Below are positions 1 through 5,808 of a stretch of 5,808 nucleotides of DNA, piece by piece. Both the position numbers and the translations under genes were made by a program. The stretch lies in the NCBI GenBank assembly GCA_013695245.1, contig JACDAW010000403.1:1-5808 (forward strand). Direction: 5' to 3'. The stretch comes from Pyrinomonadaceae bacterium. Its GTDB lineage: Bacteria; Acidobacteriota; Blastocatellia; Pyrinomonadales; Pyrinomonadaceae. Position 1 is the first letter of the stretch. The number at the start of each line of letters is the position of its first letter. The notes beneath the pieces were generated by a model. That model was not told the DNA's origin. It made no database searches and was given only the letters and a program-made list of their open reading frames with translations.

Positions 1-809
1 CAATGATGCAACTGCGCCCCTACGCCCCGTCCTACTCGCGAGTTTCTTATTTGCGTTCGTTGCACGGCGACACGTCCGGGGCGATTGCGGCGATGCGGAT
101 GGCGGAGCAGTCAGCCGGAGACCCTGAGAGTCTTGCATGGTGCGCCGTGCATCTCGGTGATGAAATACTAAACTCCGGTAAGCGCGCAGAAGCTGAACAT
201 GAATTTGACCGCGCACTCTTCGCATTTCCCAATTACCATCTTGCACTCGCTGGAAAAGCGCGCGCGCGCATTGCCGCCGGAGATATGGATGGTGCGGTCG
301 ATTTTTACAGGCGGGCGCAGGAGCGCGTCCCGTTGCCTGACGTTGCGATTGCGCTCGGTAATCTCTATGTCCGACTCGGACGCAACGACGAGGCGCAACG
401 TCAGTATGATCTCGTTGAATTCATCGAGCGTTCAGGTACGGCGGGCGTAGGCACGTATTCGCGGCAGATGGCCGTCTTCTGGGCTGATCGCGGTATCAAG
501 CTTGATGAAGCATTGGCTATTGCCCGGCGCGAGCGCGCATCACGAGCTGACATCTACACAAGCGATGCGCTGGCGTGGTGTCTTTACAAAAAAGGTGAAT
601 TAGCCGAAGCTAAATCTTCAATCGAAGAAGCAATGCGACTTGGCACGCGCGACGCGGGAATAAATTATCATGCCGGGATGATATATCAAGCGCTCGGCGA
701 TCATCGCCGCGCCGCGCAATATCTTAATCTGGCACTTAAGATCAATCCTATGTTCGACGTTCTGCAGGCAGAGGTCGCAAGACAAACGTTGCAAACGCTG
801 ACGGCATAA
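1..809 (+). CDS. Tetratricopeptide (TPR) repeat protein, C-terminal part (5' truncated by window edge)
   Basis: The reading frame is open to the left edge; its first complete codon is the ATG at 3, and no upstream sequence is available to show a ribosome binding site. It already begins inside helical repeat sequence, so I read it as the C-terminal 268 residues of a longer protein. TPR-like helix pairs can be followed at about residues 10-37, 44-77, 78-111 (best: ALAGKARARIAAGDMDGAVD) and 112-143. After a looser stretch they resume at 187-219 and 220-250, with the typical Gly/Ala/Tyr/Pro spacing and a final ALKINP. TPR domains are protein-binding scaffolds; no enzymatic motif is visible. No membrane segment is seen in this part; a signal peptide could lie in the missing N-terminus. 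Only 20 bp separate its stop from the metal transporter, so the two are probably co-transcribed. A role in metal homeostasis is inferred from that context only. Family call is firm, function unknown. Confidence 0.85.
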   Translation, partial: MMQLRPYAPSYSRVSYLRSLHGDTSGAIAAMRMAEQSAGDPESLAWCAVHLGDEILNSGKRAEAEHEFDRALFAFPNYHLALAGKARARIAAGDMDGAVDFYRRAQERVPLPDVAIALGNLYVRLGRNDEAQRQYDLVEFIERSGTAGVGTYSRQMAVFWADRGIKLDEALAIARRERASRADIYTSDALAWCLYKKGELAEAKSSIEEAMRLGTRDAGINYHAGMIYQALGDHRRAAQYLNLALKINPMFDVLQAEVARQTLQTLTA

Positions 810-817
810 CGACCGTC

Positions 818-823
818 GAGAGG
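818..823 (+). promoter_or_regulatory. Ribosome binding site of the double-module metal transporter
   Basis: GAGAGG lies six bases before the ATG at 830. This is a strong Shine-Dalgarno match at near-ideal spacing and fixes the start of the transporter. It sits in the 20-bp gap after the TPR stop codon (807-809). That leaves little room for a separate promoter or terminator, which supports one transcript. Confidence 0.65.
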
Positions 824-829
824 TAAATA

Positions 830-3187
830 ATGCTTAACACCTCAGCCTCTGCCAAACGGCGATGTTGCGCGAATGTAATTTCAATTGCCGCCGCAACGAT
901 GTTCGTCTTAGTGTTCGCCGTCCTGAGCGTCTTTGCGCATCCGCTCGGCAATTTTACTACGAATCATTTCACGCGCATTGAGGTCGGCGCTGAGCAGGTG
1001 CGCGTCCGCTTTGTCGTTGACATGGCGGAGATACCCGCGTTTCAGGAACTGCAAGCGATGGGTGCGGGAAGCGGTGAGTCGCCTTCGCGCGCCGCGCTTG
1101 ATGCGTATTTAGAGCGTGTCGTCCGGCAGTATGGTGAAGAGCTGGTCCTCATAGTTGATGGCGCTCGCATACAACTTGACTCTGTCGGGAAAGCCATCAA
1201 TCTTCCGCCGGGAGCGGGAGGGCTGCCGACTCTACGTGTTGAATCTAATTTTATCGGCGCAGTCCCTCTGGCGAACGATTCGGGTATCGCAGAGCGGCGG
1301 CTTCGTTTTGAAGATGCTGTCCACAGCGGCCGGTTAGGCTGGCACGAGGTGGTCGTCGTTCCGGCTTCCGGTGCGTCTGTGTATAACAGTTCCGCGTTTG
1401 GTAGCGCGGCGACGGATGAACTGAAGACATATCCGGCAGACATGCTCTCCGCGCCGCTTGACGAGCGCAATGCCGAACTCTCTTTTACGCGCGGAGTCGC
1501 GCCTAATGGAGCGACGCCCCTACGCACGCGCGATGGTCGTGTGTCCGAGGTCGCAGCGCGCGATCCGCTCGCCGAATTGATCGCCGCACCCGAAGCGACG
1601 CTCGACGCGATGCTGCTCGGCTTACTCATCGCCGCCACGCTCGGAGCAGCTCATGCCTTCTCGCCCGGTCACGGCAAGACGGTCGTCGGGGCTTATCTCG
1701 TCGGTTCGCGCGGAACGCCGCGCCACGCGATCTTTCTCGGTTTGACGGTGACGATCACACACACGGCAGGCGTCTTTGCGCTCGGACTCATCACGCTTTT
1801 CGCGTCTCAATATGTGCTTCCTGAGCGCCTCTTTCCGATTTTGAGTTTCGCCTCCGGCGCTATCGTCGTCGCCATCGGCTTAAGTCTCTTTGTAGGACGC
1901 TTGCGCTCGGCGCTCGGACTCTCAACTAATCATAACCATACACATCATGGTGAAGCGCACACGCATGAGCACGATGATCATGCGCACCACGCGCACGTAC
2001 ATTCACACGGCGGTGGACGACCACACTCACACTTACCGCCGGGCGCTGACAACTCGCCTATTACATGGCGCAGCCTACTCGCGTTGGGCATCTCAGGCGG
2101 AATTCTTCCATGCCCTTCGGCGTTAGTCGTGCTGCTCGCTGCTATCGCGCTCCATCGGGTAGGTTACGGCATTCTGCTCGTCATCGCGTTTAGCGCGGGA
2201 CTTGCCGCAACGCTAACCGCCATCGGTCTCGCTTTTCTTTATGCTGGTCGTTTTCTGAAGCTCTCGCCGAGTTCGTCATCCAACCCTCTTATACGCGCAC
2301 TACCAATTGCTAGCGCATTCGTGATCGCGTGCGTCGGCATTGTGATTTGCTATCAATCTCTCGCCGGAGCCGGTTTTCAGTTTTTCGCTTCGACGGGTGC
2401 GGCGGCAGGCGACACAGGGGTTGCTTCGCAGGGCAATCTAAGTTCGATGGGAGCGATGGCGGTGCTCGGACTCGGACTTATCTTCGGACTCAAACACGCG
2501 ACTGAAGTCGATCATGTCGTCGCCGTTTCAACAATCGTCAGCGAACATCGTAGTATCTTTCGCGCGGCTTTGGTCGGCGGTTTGTGGGGCATCGGGCATA
2601 CAGCGTCATTGGTCGTCGTCGGTATCGTCGTGCTGGCGCTGCGGATTGCGATACCCGAAAGAATCGCCAATTGGTTGGAATTCGGCGTCGCGTTAATGAT
2701 CATTGGGCTTGGCGCGAGCGCTCTTGCACGCGCGTTACGCAGGCGCGGAGACGTTCACCTTCACACGCATAAGCATGACGGCATGACGCACTCGCACGTT
2801 CATTTTCACGAGCATGATGCTGCTGAACATGATGCTGAACACGACAATCTCTCGGTGTCGCATTCACACGCTGCGAAACGCATCGGCGTCAAACCGCTCA
2901 TCGTCGGCGCGGTGCATGGCCTTGCGGGTTCGGCGGCGCTTACGCTGCTTGTTCTCACACAGATCAGTTCGGCGTTGCTTGGATTAGTTTATCTCTTGGT
3001 ATTCGGGTTTGGTTCGATCATCGGAATGCTTTTGATGTCCAGCATTATCGGTTTGCCTTTTGCTTTCAGTGCCCGCAAGCTCACCGGATTTAACTACGGC
3101 TTACAAACTCTCGCCGGGCTGTTAAGTATCGCCTTCGGGCTAACTTATGCATACCAAACCGGCATTGCCAGCGGACTTCTGAAATGA
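830..3187 (+). CDS. Fused double-module nickel/cobalt-type transporter with two His-rich loops
   Basis: This 785-residue membrane protein likely moves Ni2+/Co2+ (or another divalent metal) across the inner membrane. Residues 1-36 form a signal peptide (hydrophobic core about 19-35), likely cut after VFA to expose His37 of HPLGNF. An extracytoplasmic domain follows (about 37-255). Module 1 (about 258-511) is NicO/RcnA-like: HAFSPGHGKT (H275, H281), ITHTAG (H311), a loop with 15 His in residues 368-401, then GGILPCPSA (about 423-431); roughly six helices. After a Gly/Ala/Ser linker (512-540), module 2 (about 541-785) is NiCoT/UreH-like. It has the signature H556-X4-D561-H562, GIGHTA (H590), a loop with 13 His in residues 643-680, and VHGLAG (H696); again about six helices. 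RcnA- or UreH-type proteins usually carry only one such unit of about 250-400 residues. The frame is uninterrupted, so this is a true fusion. It sits 20 bp after the TPR gene, probably in one operon. Export (detoxification) seems likelier than uptake because of the His-rich loops, but direction and metal are unproven. Confidence 0.85.
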   Translation: MLNTSASAKRRCCANVISIAAATMFVLVFAVLSVFAHPLGNFTTNHFTRIEVGAEQVRVRFVVDMAEIPAFQELQAMGAGSGESPSRAALDAYLERVVRQYGEELVLIVDGARIQLDSVGKAINLPPGAGGLPTLRVESNFIGAVPLANDSGIAERRLRFEDAVHSGRLGWHEVVVVPASGASVYNSSAFGSAATDELKTYPADMLSAPLDERNAELSFTRGVAPNGATPLRTRDGRVSEVAARDPLAELIAAPEATLDAMLLGLLIAATLGAAHAFSPGHGKTVVGAYLVGSRGTPRHAIFLGLTVTITHTAGVFALGLITLFASQYVLPERLFPILSFASGAIVVAIGLSLFVGRLRSALGLSTNHNHTHHGEAHTHEHDDHAHHAHVHSHGGGRPHSHLPPGADNSPITWRSLLALGISGGILPCPSALVVLLAAIALHRVGYGILLVIAFSAGLAATLTAIGLAFLYAGRFLKLSPSSSSNPLIRALPIASAFVIACVGIVICYQSLAGAGFQFFASTGAAAGDTGVASQGNLSSMGAMAVLGLGLIFGLKHATEVDHVVAVSTIVSEHRSIFRAALVGGLWGIGHTASLVVVGIVVLALRIAIPERIANWLEFGVALMIIGLGASALARALRRRGDVHLHTHKHDGMTHSHVHFHEHDAAEHDAEHDNLSVSHSHAAKRIGVKPLIVGAVHGLAGSAALTLLVLTQISSALLGLVYLLVFGFGSIIGMLLMSSIIGLPFAFSARKLTGFNYGLQTLAGLLSIAFGLTYAYQTGIASGLLK
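2810..2845 (+). repeat. Short tandem repeat encoding EHD-AA-EHD-A-EHD in the second His-rich loop
   Basis: The 12-base unit gctgaacatgat (2822-2833) is followed directly by gctgaacacgac (2834-2845), matching at 10 of 12 positions. A related partial copy with gagcatgat precedes them (2810-2818). In protein terms, Glu-His-Asp occurs three times within residues 661-672. It looks like a recent in-frame microduplication inside the metal-binding loop, which is not length-constrained. Confidence 0.5.
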
Positions 3188-3196
3188 TCGTATAAT
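3165..3196 (+). promoter_or_regulatory. Candidate sigma-70-type promoter for the P450 gene
   Basis: A perfect TATAAT lies at 3191-3196, four bases after the transporter stop codon (3185-3187). TTGCCA at 3165-3170 is the best -35 candidate (one mismatch to TTGACA), but the 20-bp spacer is longer than the usual 16-18. Transcription would start near 3203, leaving a leader of about 75 bases before the P450 ATG. No operator-like inverted repeat was seen. The -10 match is good, the -35 weak, so this is tentative; the P450 could instead be read through from the transporter. Confidence 0.35.
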
Positions 3197-3276
3197 TCTG
3201 AAAGCAGCGGCTGTTCGCCGGAGTCGCTCTTGTTTCCTTCAATGTTTTAACTTACATTTCCGCGCAAGACAGAGGC

Positions 3277-4662
3277 ATGAACGACGGCAAGGGTCGAACG
3301 TCTGAAACAGAATCTAAGATGGTGGGGACGCTCTATCCACCGGGGCCCCGGAACAGATTTTTCGGCGGTCAAGGGAGCGCTTTCCGCCGCGACCCGCTCA
3401 ACTTTCTGACGAACCTCGCGCGCGAACATGGCGACGTGGCTCACTTTCGTGTCGAGTCGCAACGTGTTTTCCTGCTCAATCATCCTGATTACATCAAGGA
3501 CGTGCTCGTTACGCAGCAGGCGAACTTTTTAAAGGCACGCGCGCAGTTAACACGACAACTGCTCGGCGAAGGCTTGCTGACGAGCGAAGGAGAATTTCAC
3601 CGCCGCCAGCGTCGGCTTTCGCAACCGGCTTTTCATCGCAGGCGCATGAGCGGATACGGAACCGTGATGGTGGAACGCGCGGCGCAGTTACGCGAGCGTT
3701 GGCAAGACGGCCAGACGCTCGATATAGCGAGTGAAATGATGCGCTTGACGCTCTCGATTGTCAGCAAAACCCTCTTCAACGCTGATGTCGAAGCTGAAAC
3801 GGACGAGGTCGGCACGGCACTGTCGGAGATCAGAAAACTGTTTGAGACGCCGAACCTTCCGCACTCTAAACTGCTAGAGAAGATGCCGTTCGTGCCCGCC
3901 GCGCGCCGCTTCCAAAAAGCTCGTGATCAATTAGACGCAATCATTTATCGAATCATTGAGGAACGGCGACGAAGCGATACAGATCAAGGTGATTTGATTT
4001 CGATGTTGCTGCTTGCGCGGGATGAAGGTGAGGGCGGCGAGCAGATGACGGACGAGCAGGTGCGCGATGAAGCGATGACGCTCTTTCTGGCCGGACACGA
4101 TACGACATCCAATGCTCTCTCATGGACGTGGTATTTGTTATCACAGCACCCGGAAGTAGAAGCAAAGTTACACCATGAGATTGATACCGTGTTGGCAGGC
4201 AAGCTGCCCTCAACCGAAGACATCGCCCGTCTCAAATACACCGAGATGGTTTTTACAGAGGCGATACGATTGTATCCACCAGCGTGGAGAATAGGTCGTC
4301 GGGTTATTGACGATTACGAAGTCGGCGGTTACCGCATTCCTTCCGGCTCGCTCGTCCTGTTGAGCCAGTACGTGATGCACCGCGATCCGCGCTACTTTCC
4401 CGATCCGTCGCAGTTTGATCCCGAACGGTGGACGGACGTGAATCTCGATTCACGTCCGCAGTTCTCTTACTTTCCGTTTGGCGCGGGAGCACGACGTTGC
4501 ATCGGCGAAGGGTTCGCGCGAACGGCGGGTGTGCTGTTGCTCGCTACGCTGGCCGGAATGTGGCGCATGAAATTGGTTAGCAATCACAAAGTAGAGATGC
4601 AACCGCTTCTTACCTTGCGACCGAAACACGGCATACGGATGACGCTGGAGCGGCGAAGGTAA
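3277..4662 (+). CDS. Cytochrome P450 monooxygenase
   Basis: A 461-residue heme-thiolate oxygenase of usual bacterial length and complete. Motifs in order: Pro-rich PPGP (21-24); C-helix region GEFHRRQRR (105-113), where His108 stands at the usual Trp of WxxxR; I-helix oxygen-activation motif AGHDTTS (272-278); K-helix E328-A-I-R331; PERW (382-385); and heme-binding FGAGARRCIG (401-410) with the axial thiolate Cys408. There is no N-terminal membrane anchor, so it should be cytosolic and depend on separate ferredoxin/reductase partners, none of which is encoded here. The sequence style resembles the bacterial group related to CYP4/CYP102-like fatty-acid and terpenoid hydroxylases, but substrate cannot be told. 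The ATG at 3277 is the first in frame (only an in-frame CTG at 3211 precedes it, back to a stop at 3199). AGAGG (3271-3275) is only one base away, too close to be a good ribosome binding site. ATG at 3319 (Met15) is an alternative, equally close to PPGP. It converges with the GNAT gene. Confidence 0.95.
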   Translation: MNDGKGRTSETESKMVGTLYPPGPRNRFFGGQGSAFRRDPLNFLTNLAREHGDVAHFRVESQRVFLLNHPDYIKDVLVTQQANFLKARAQLTRQLLGEGLLTSEGEFHRRQRRLSQPAFHRRRMSGYGTVMVERAAQLRERWQDGQTLDIASEMMRLTLSIVSKTLFNADVEAETDEVGTALSEIRKLFETPNLPHSKLLEKMPFVPAARRFQKARDQLDAIIYRIIEERRRSDTDQGDLISMLLLARDEGEGGEQMTDEQVRDEAMTLFLAGHDTTSNALSWTWYLLSQHPEVEAKLHHEIDTVLAGKLPSTEDIARLKYTEMVFTEAIRLYPPAWRIGRRVIDDYEVGGYRIPSGSLVLLSQYVMHRDPRYFPDPSQFDPERWTDVNLDSRPQFSYFPFGAGARRCIGEGFARTAGVLLLATLAGMWRMKLVSNHKVEMQPLLTLRPKHGIRMTLERRR

Positions 4663-4679
4663 TAGTTGCGAAGCCTTCA

Positions 4680-5156
4680 TCATTCCGGCTCTCGTCGGGT
4701 GAGATCGCAATGGTAAATAATATTTCCACTCCCGCTTTCTTCTCCGACGTGAAAAAAACCTATTTTCCGCGCCACGCCCTTCGCCGAAATGTTCTCCGGG
4801 TGCATCTTCAACATCATGCGCGATGCGCCGCGCAACTTGCAGATAACTTTCGCCGTTTCCAACGACAGTATTTCCAGTCCGTGACCGCGATGTTTTTCGT
4901 CAACGAGAATGCCGAAAGCGGGAATCTCAAATCCCTCGTCCCACCCACGCAGCATGAAGAATACGACGAGTTGTTCGCGTAAATATACGCCGGTGTGAAC
5001 GTCGCGGTGGCTGTTAGAGAGGACGCTCGAAATCGTTGACTCATCAAAACTGAATGGATGGAAGAACCGTGCGTACTCCGATTGTTGCGAGCGAAGCATC
5101 GCGGACAGTTCCGGCGCGTCACGAGGTTTGAGCGAACGAATTTCTAAGTGTTCCAT
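4680..5156 (-). CDS. GNAT-family N-acetyltransferase, probably amino-sugar acetylating
   Basis: A 158-residue protein with the GNAT fold order: beta1 start LEIRSLKPRD (4-13), central strand around IPAFGILVD (78-86), acetyl-CoA pyrophosphate loop R90-G-H-G-L-E95 followed by a helix, and late motif N122-x-S-A-K with KIGF (131-134). The pyrophosphate loop normally ends in Gly/Ala, so Glu95 is unusual. I chose the ATG at 5156-5154. It is one base after the aminotransferase stop (TGAGATG on the minus strand), and the family's first strand begins four residues in. Longer starts at 5183 (weak AGG upstream) or 5222 would overlap the aminotransferase. No strong Shine-Dalgarno is seen, so translation is probably coupled. 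Known GNATs beside a DegT-type aminotransferase include WecD (dTDP-fucosamine) and PseH (pseudaminic acid path), so transfer of acetyl to a nucleotide-linked amino sugar is the natural inference. Acetylation of a protein N-terminus (RimJ/RimL-like) is the alternative. Confidence 0.85.
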   Translation of the reverse strand: MEHLEIRSLKPRDAPELSAMLRSQQSEYARFFHPFSFDESTISSVLSNSHRDVHTGVYLREQLVVFFMLRGWDEGFEIPAFGILVDEKHRGHGLEILSLETAKVICKLRGASRMMLKMHPENISAKGVARKIGFFHVGEESGSGNIIYHCDLTRREPE

Positions 5157-5157
5157 C

Positions 5158-5808
5158 TCAATCTGCCCGCTGCTTTCGATCATCAACCTGTTTCTGTAAA
5201 CACGCCCGCAGCACGCCGACAATGTAAGTTACATCTTCCTCTGTCAGTGTAGCGGATGATGGAAGGCTGAGGCCGCGAGCGGCTAGTTCCACGGCGACGG
5301 GACAGTTCGCTTCTTCATTATCAGCAAGGTATGGGGGCATGTGATGAAGAGGATAGAAGAACGGTCGGGTTTCGATCCCTTCTTCCAACAGTTGGGCGAT
5401 GAGCAGATCGCGGTTGTAATCTTCCGACAAGCAAACGGAGTAAAGCCAATAAACATTCTTTGCCCAACTCGCTTCGACTGGGGTTTTGATTACGGAAAAG
5501 TCTTTAAGCAAATCATCATACCAGCGCGCAACTTCGCGCCGTCGTTCGATGAACCAGTCAATGCGTTCCAACTGCGCGAGTCCGATAGCGGCTTGGACGT
5601 TGGTCATACGATAGTTATAGCCGACGACCGGAAACCAGTAACGACGCGATGTGTCCATGCCCTGTCCTTTGAGCAGGCGCACCTTTTTGGCTAATTCCTG
5701 ATTGTCTGTAACGACCATGCCACCTTCGCCCGTCGTAATGATCTTATTTCCATAAAAGCTGAACGTGGCGATGTCGCCGAAGCCTCCAACGCACCTCTTC
5801 CTGTATTT
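5158..5808 (-). CDS. DegT/DnrJ/EryC1/StrS sugar aminotransferase, C-terminal part (truncated by window edge)
   Basis: The frame runs in from the right edge without a stop; 216 residues are present of a family usually about 360-400 long, so the N-terminal half lies outside. The internal ATG at 5718 is not the start, because the upstream codons read GDIATFSFYGNK then IITTGEGGMV, the family's PLP site. The Schiff-base lysine is the AAG at 5743-5745. Next come GYNYRMTNVQAAIGLAQLE, which begins about 38 residues past the lysine, the RPFFYPLHHMPPYL region, and a C-terminal LPSSATLTEEDV, all typical. These PLP enzymes transfer the Glu amino group to a keto-sugar nucleotide in the cytoplasm. The FYGNK...TTGEGG and YWFPVVGYNYRMTN wording resembles perosamine-synthase-like members, but the sugar cannot be assigned. 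It is the first visible gene of a minus-strand unit, followed one base later by the GNAT gene; its promoter is outside the window. Confidence 0.95.
   Translation of the reverse strand, partial: KYRKRCVGGFGDIATFSFYGNKIITTGEGGMVVTDNQELAKKVRLLKGQGMDTSRRYWFPVVGYNYRMTNVQAAIGLAQLERIDWFIERRREVARWYDDLLKDFSVIKTPVEASWAKNVYWLYSVCLSEDYNRDLLIAQLLEEGIETRPFFYPLHHMPPYLADNEEANCPVAVELAARGLSLPSSATLTEEDVTYIVGVLRACLQKQVDDRKQRAD

Noticed and set aside
1042..1638. 198-codon minus-strand open frame
   Set aside because: It lies wholly inside the transporter gene; its translation is rich in Ser/Arg/Ala with no domain pattern, and the opposite strand has clear family motifs.
1922..2036. Repeat array in the region rich in cac/cat triplets
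   Set aside because: The pattern is the codon signature of the first His-rich loop; there is no fixed repeat unit or spacer, so it is neither a CRISPR nor a satellite.
1780..2490. Recurring ctcggact motif
   Set aside because: It recurs within transporter membrane segments encoding Leu-Gly-Leu in the same codon choice; explained by coding and codon bias.
3242..3250. Tiny ATG-TTT-TAA leader peptide ahead of the P450
   Set aside because: A two-residue frame is expected by chance and has no clear ribosome binding site or attenuator structure.
4655..4678. Bidirectional terminator hairpin
   Set aside because: The stem is only five pairs with a 12-base loop and no T-run on either side, and part of it is P450 coding sequence; too weak to annotate.
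4710..4982. 90-codon plus-strand open frame after the P450
   Set aside because: It is the complement of the GNAT gene, including its acetyl-CoA loop, and shows no family features of its own.
5341..5694. 117-codon plus-strand open frame
   Set aside because: It is antisense to the aminotransferase, whose conserved motifs are read on the minus strand; it has no recognisable domain.

Overview
The window suggests a free-living bacterium of moderate to high G+C (judged by eye, not counted). All five genes are ordinary bacterial families. No rRNA, tRNA, CRISPR array, insertion sequence or phage gene is visible. The combination of a long TPR protein, a HPLGNF-type metal transporter and an AGHDTTS-class P450 would fit Acidobacteriota (Blastocatellia-like), but this is a low-confidence guess from gene content only.

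Layout. Positions 1-3187 (+) hold the end of a TPR-repeat protein, cut by the left window edge. After 20 bp and a good ribosome binding site comes an unusually long (785 aa) nickel/cobalt-type transporter. It appears to be two complete six-helix transporters joined in one chain: a secreted N-terminal domain plus a NicO/RcnA-like unit, then a NiCoT/UreH-like unit with the HX4DH signature. Each unit carries its own histidine-rich loop. Positions 3188-3276 are a short intergenic region with a perfect TATAAT. Positions 3277-4662 (+) encode a soluble cytochrome P450 with all canonical motifs.

On the opposite strand, and convergent with the P450 (17 bp gap), lies a two-gene unit read from right to left. 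It begins with a DegT/DnrJ/EryC1/StrS sugar aminotransferase (5158 to the right edge, N-terminus missing, catalytic Lys present), followed one base later by a GNAT acetyltransferase (4680-5156). This pair looks like the edge of a surface-polysaccharide or glycan locus making an N-acetylated amino sugar, with the same family logic as WecE/WecD.

Functionally there are three blocks: TPR plus metal transporter (metal homeostasis), a stand-alone P450 with no redox partner in view, and amino-sugar synthesis. I see no sign that they form one system. The most unusual object is the double-module transporter.
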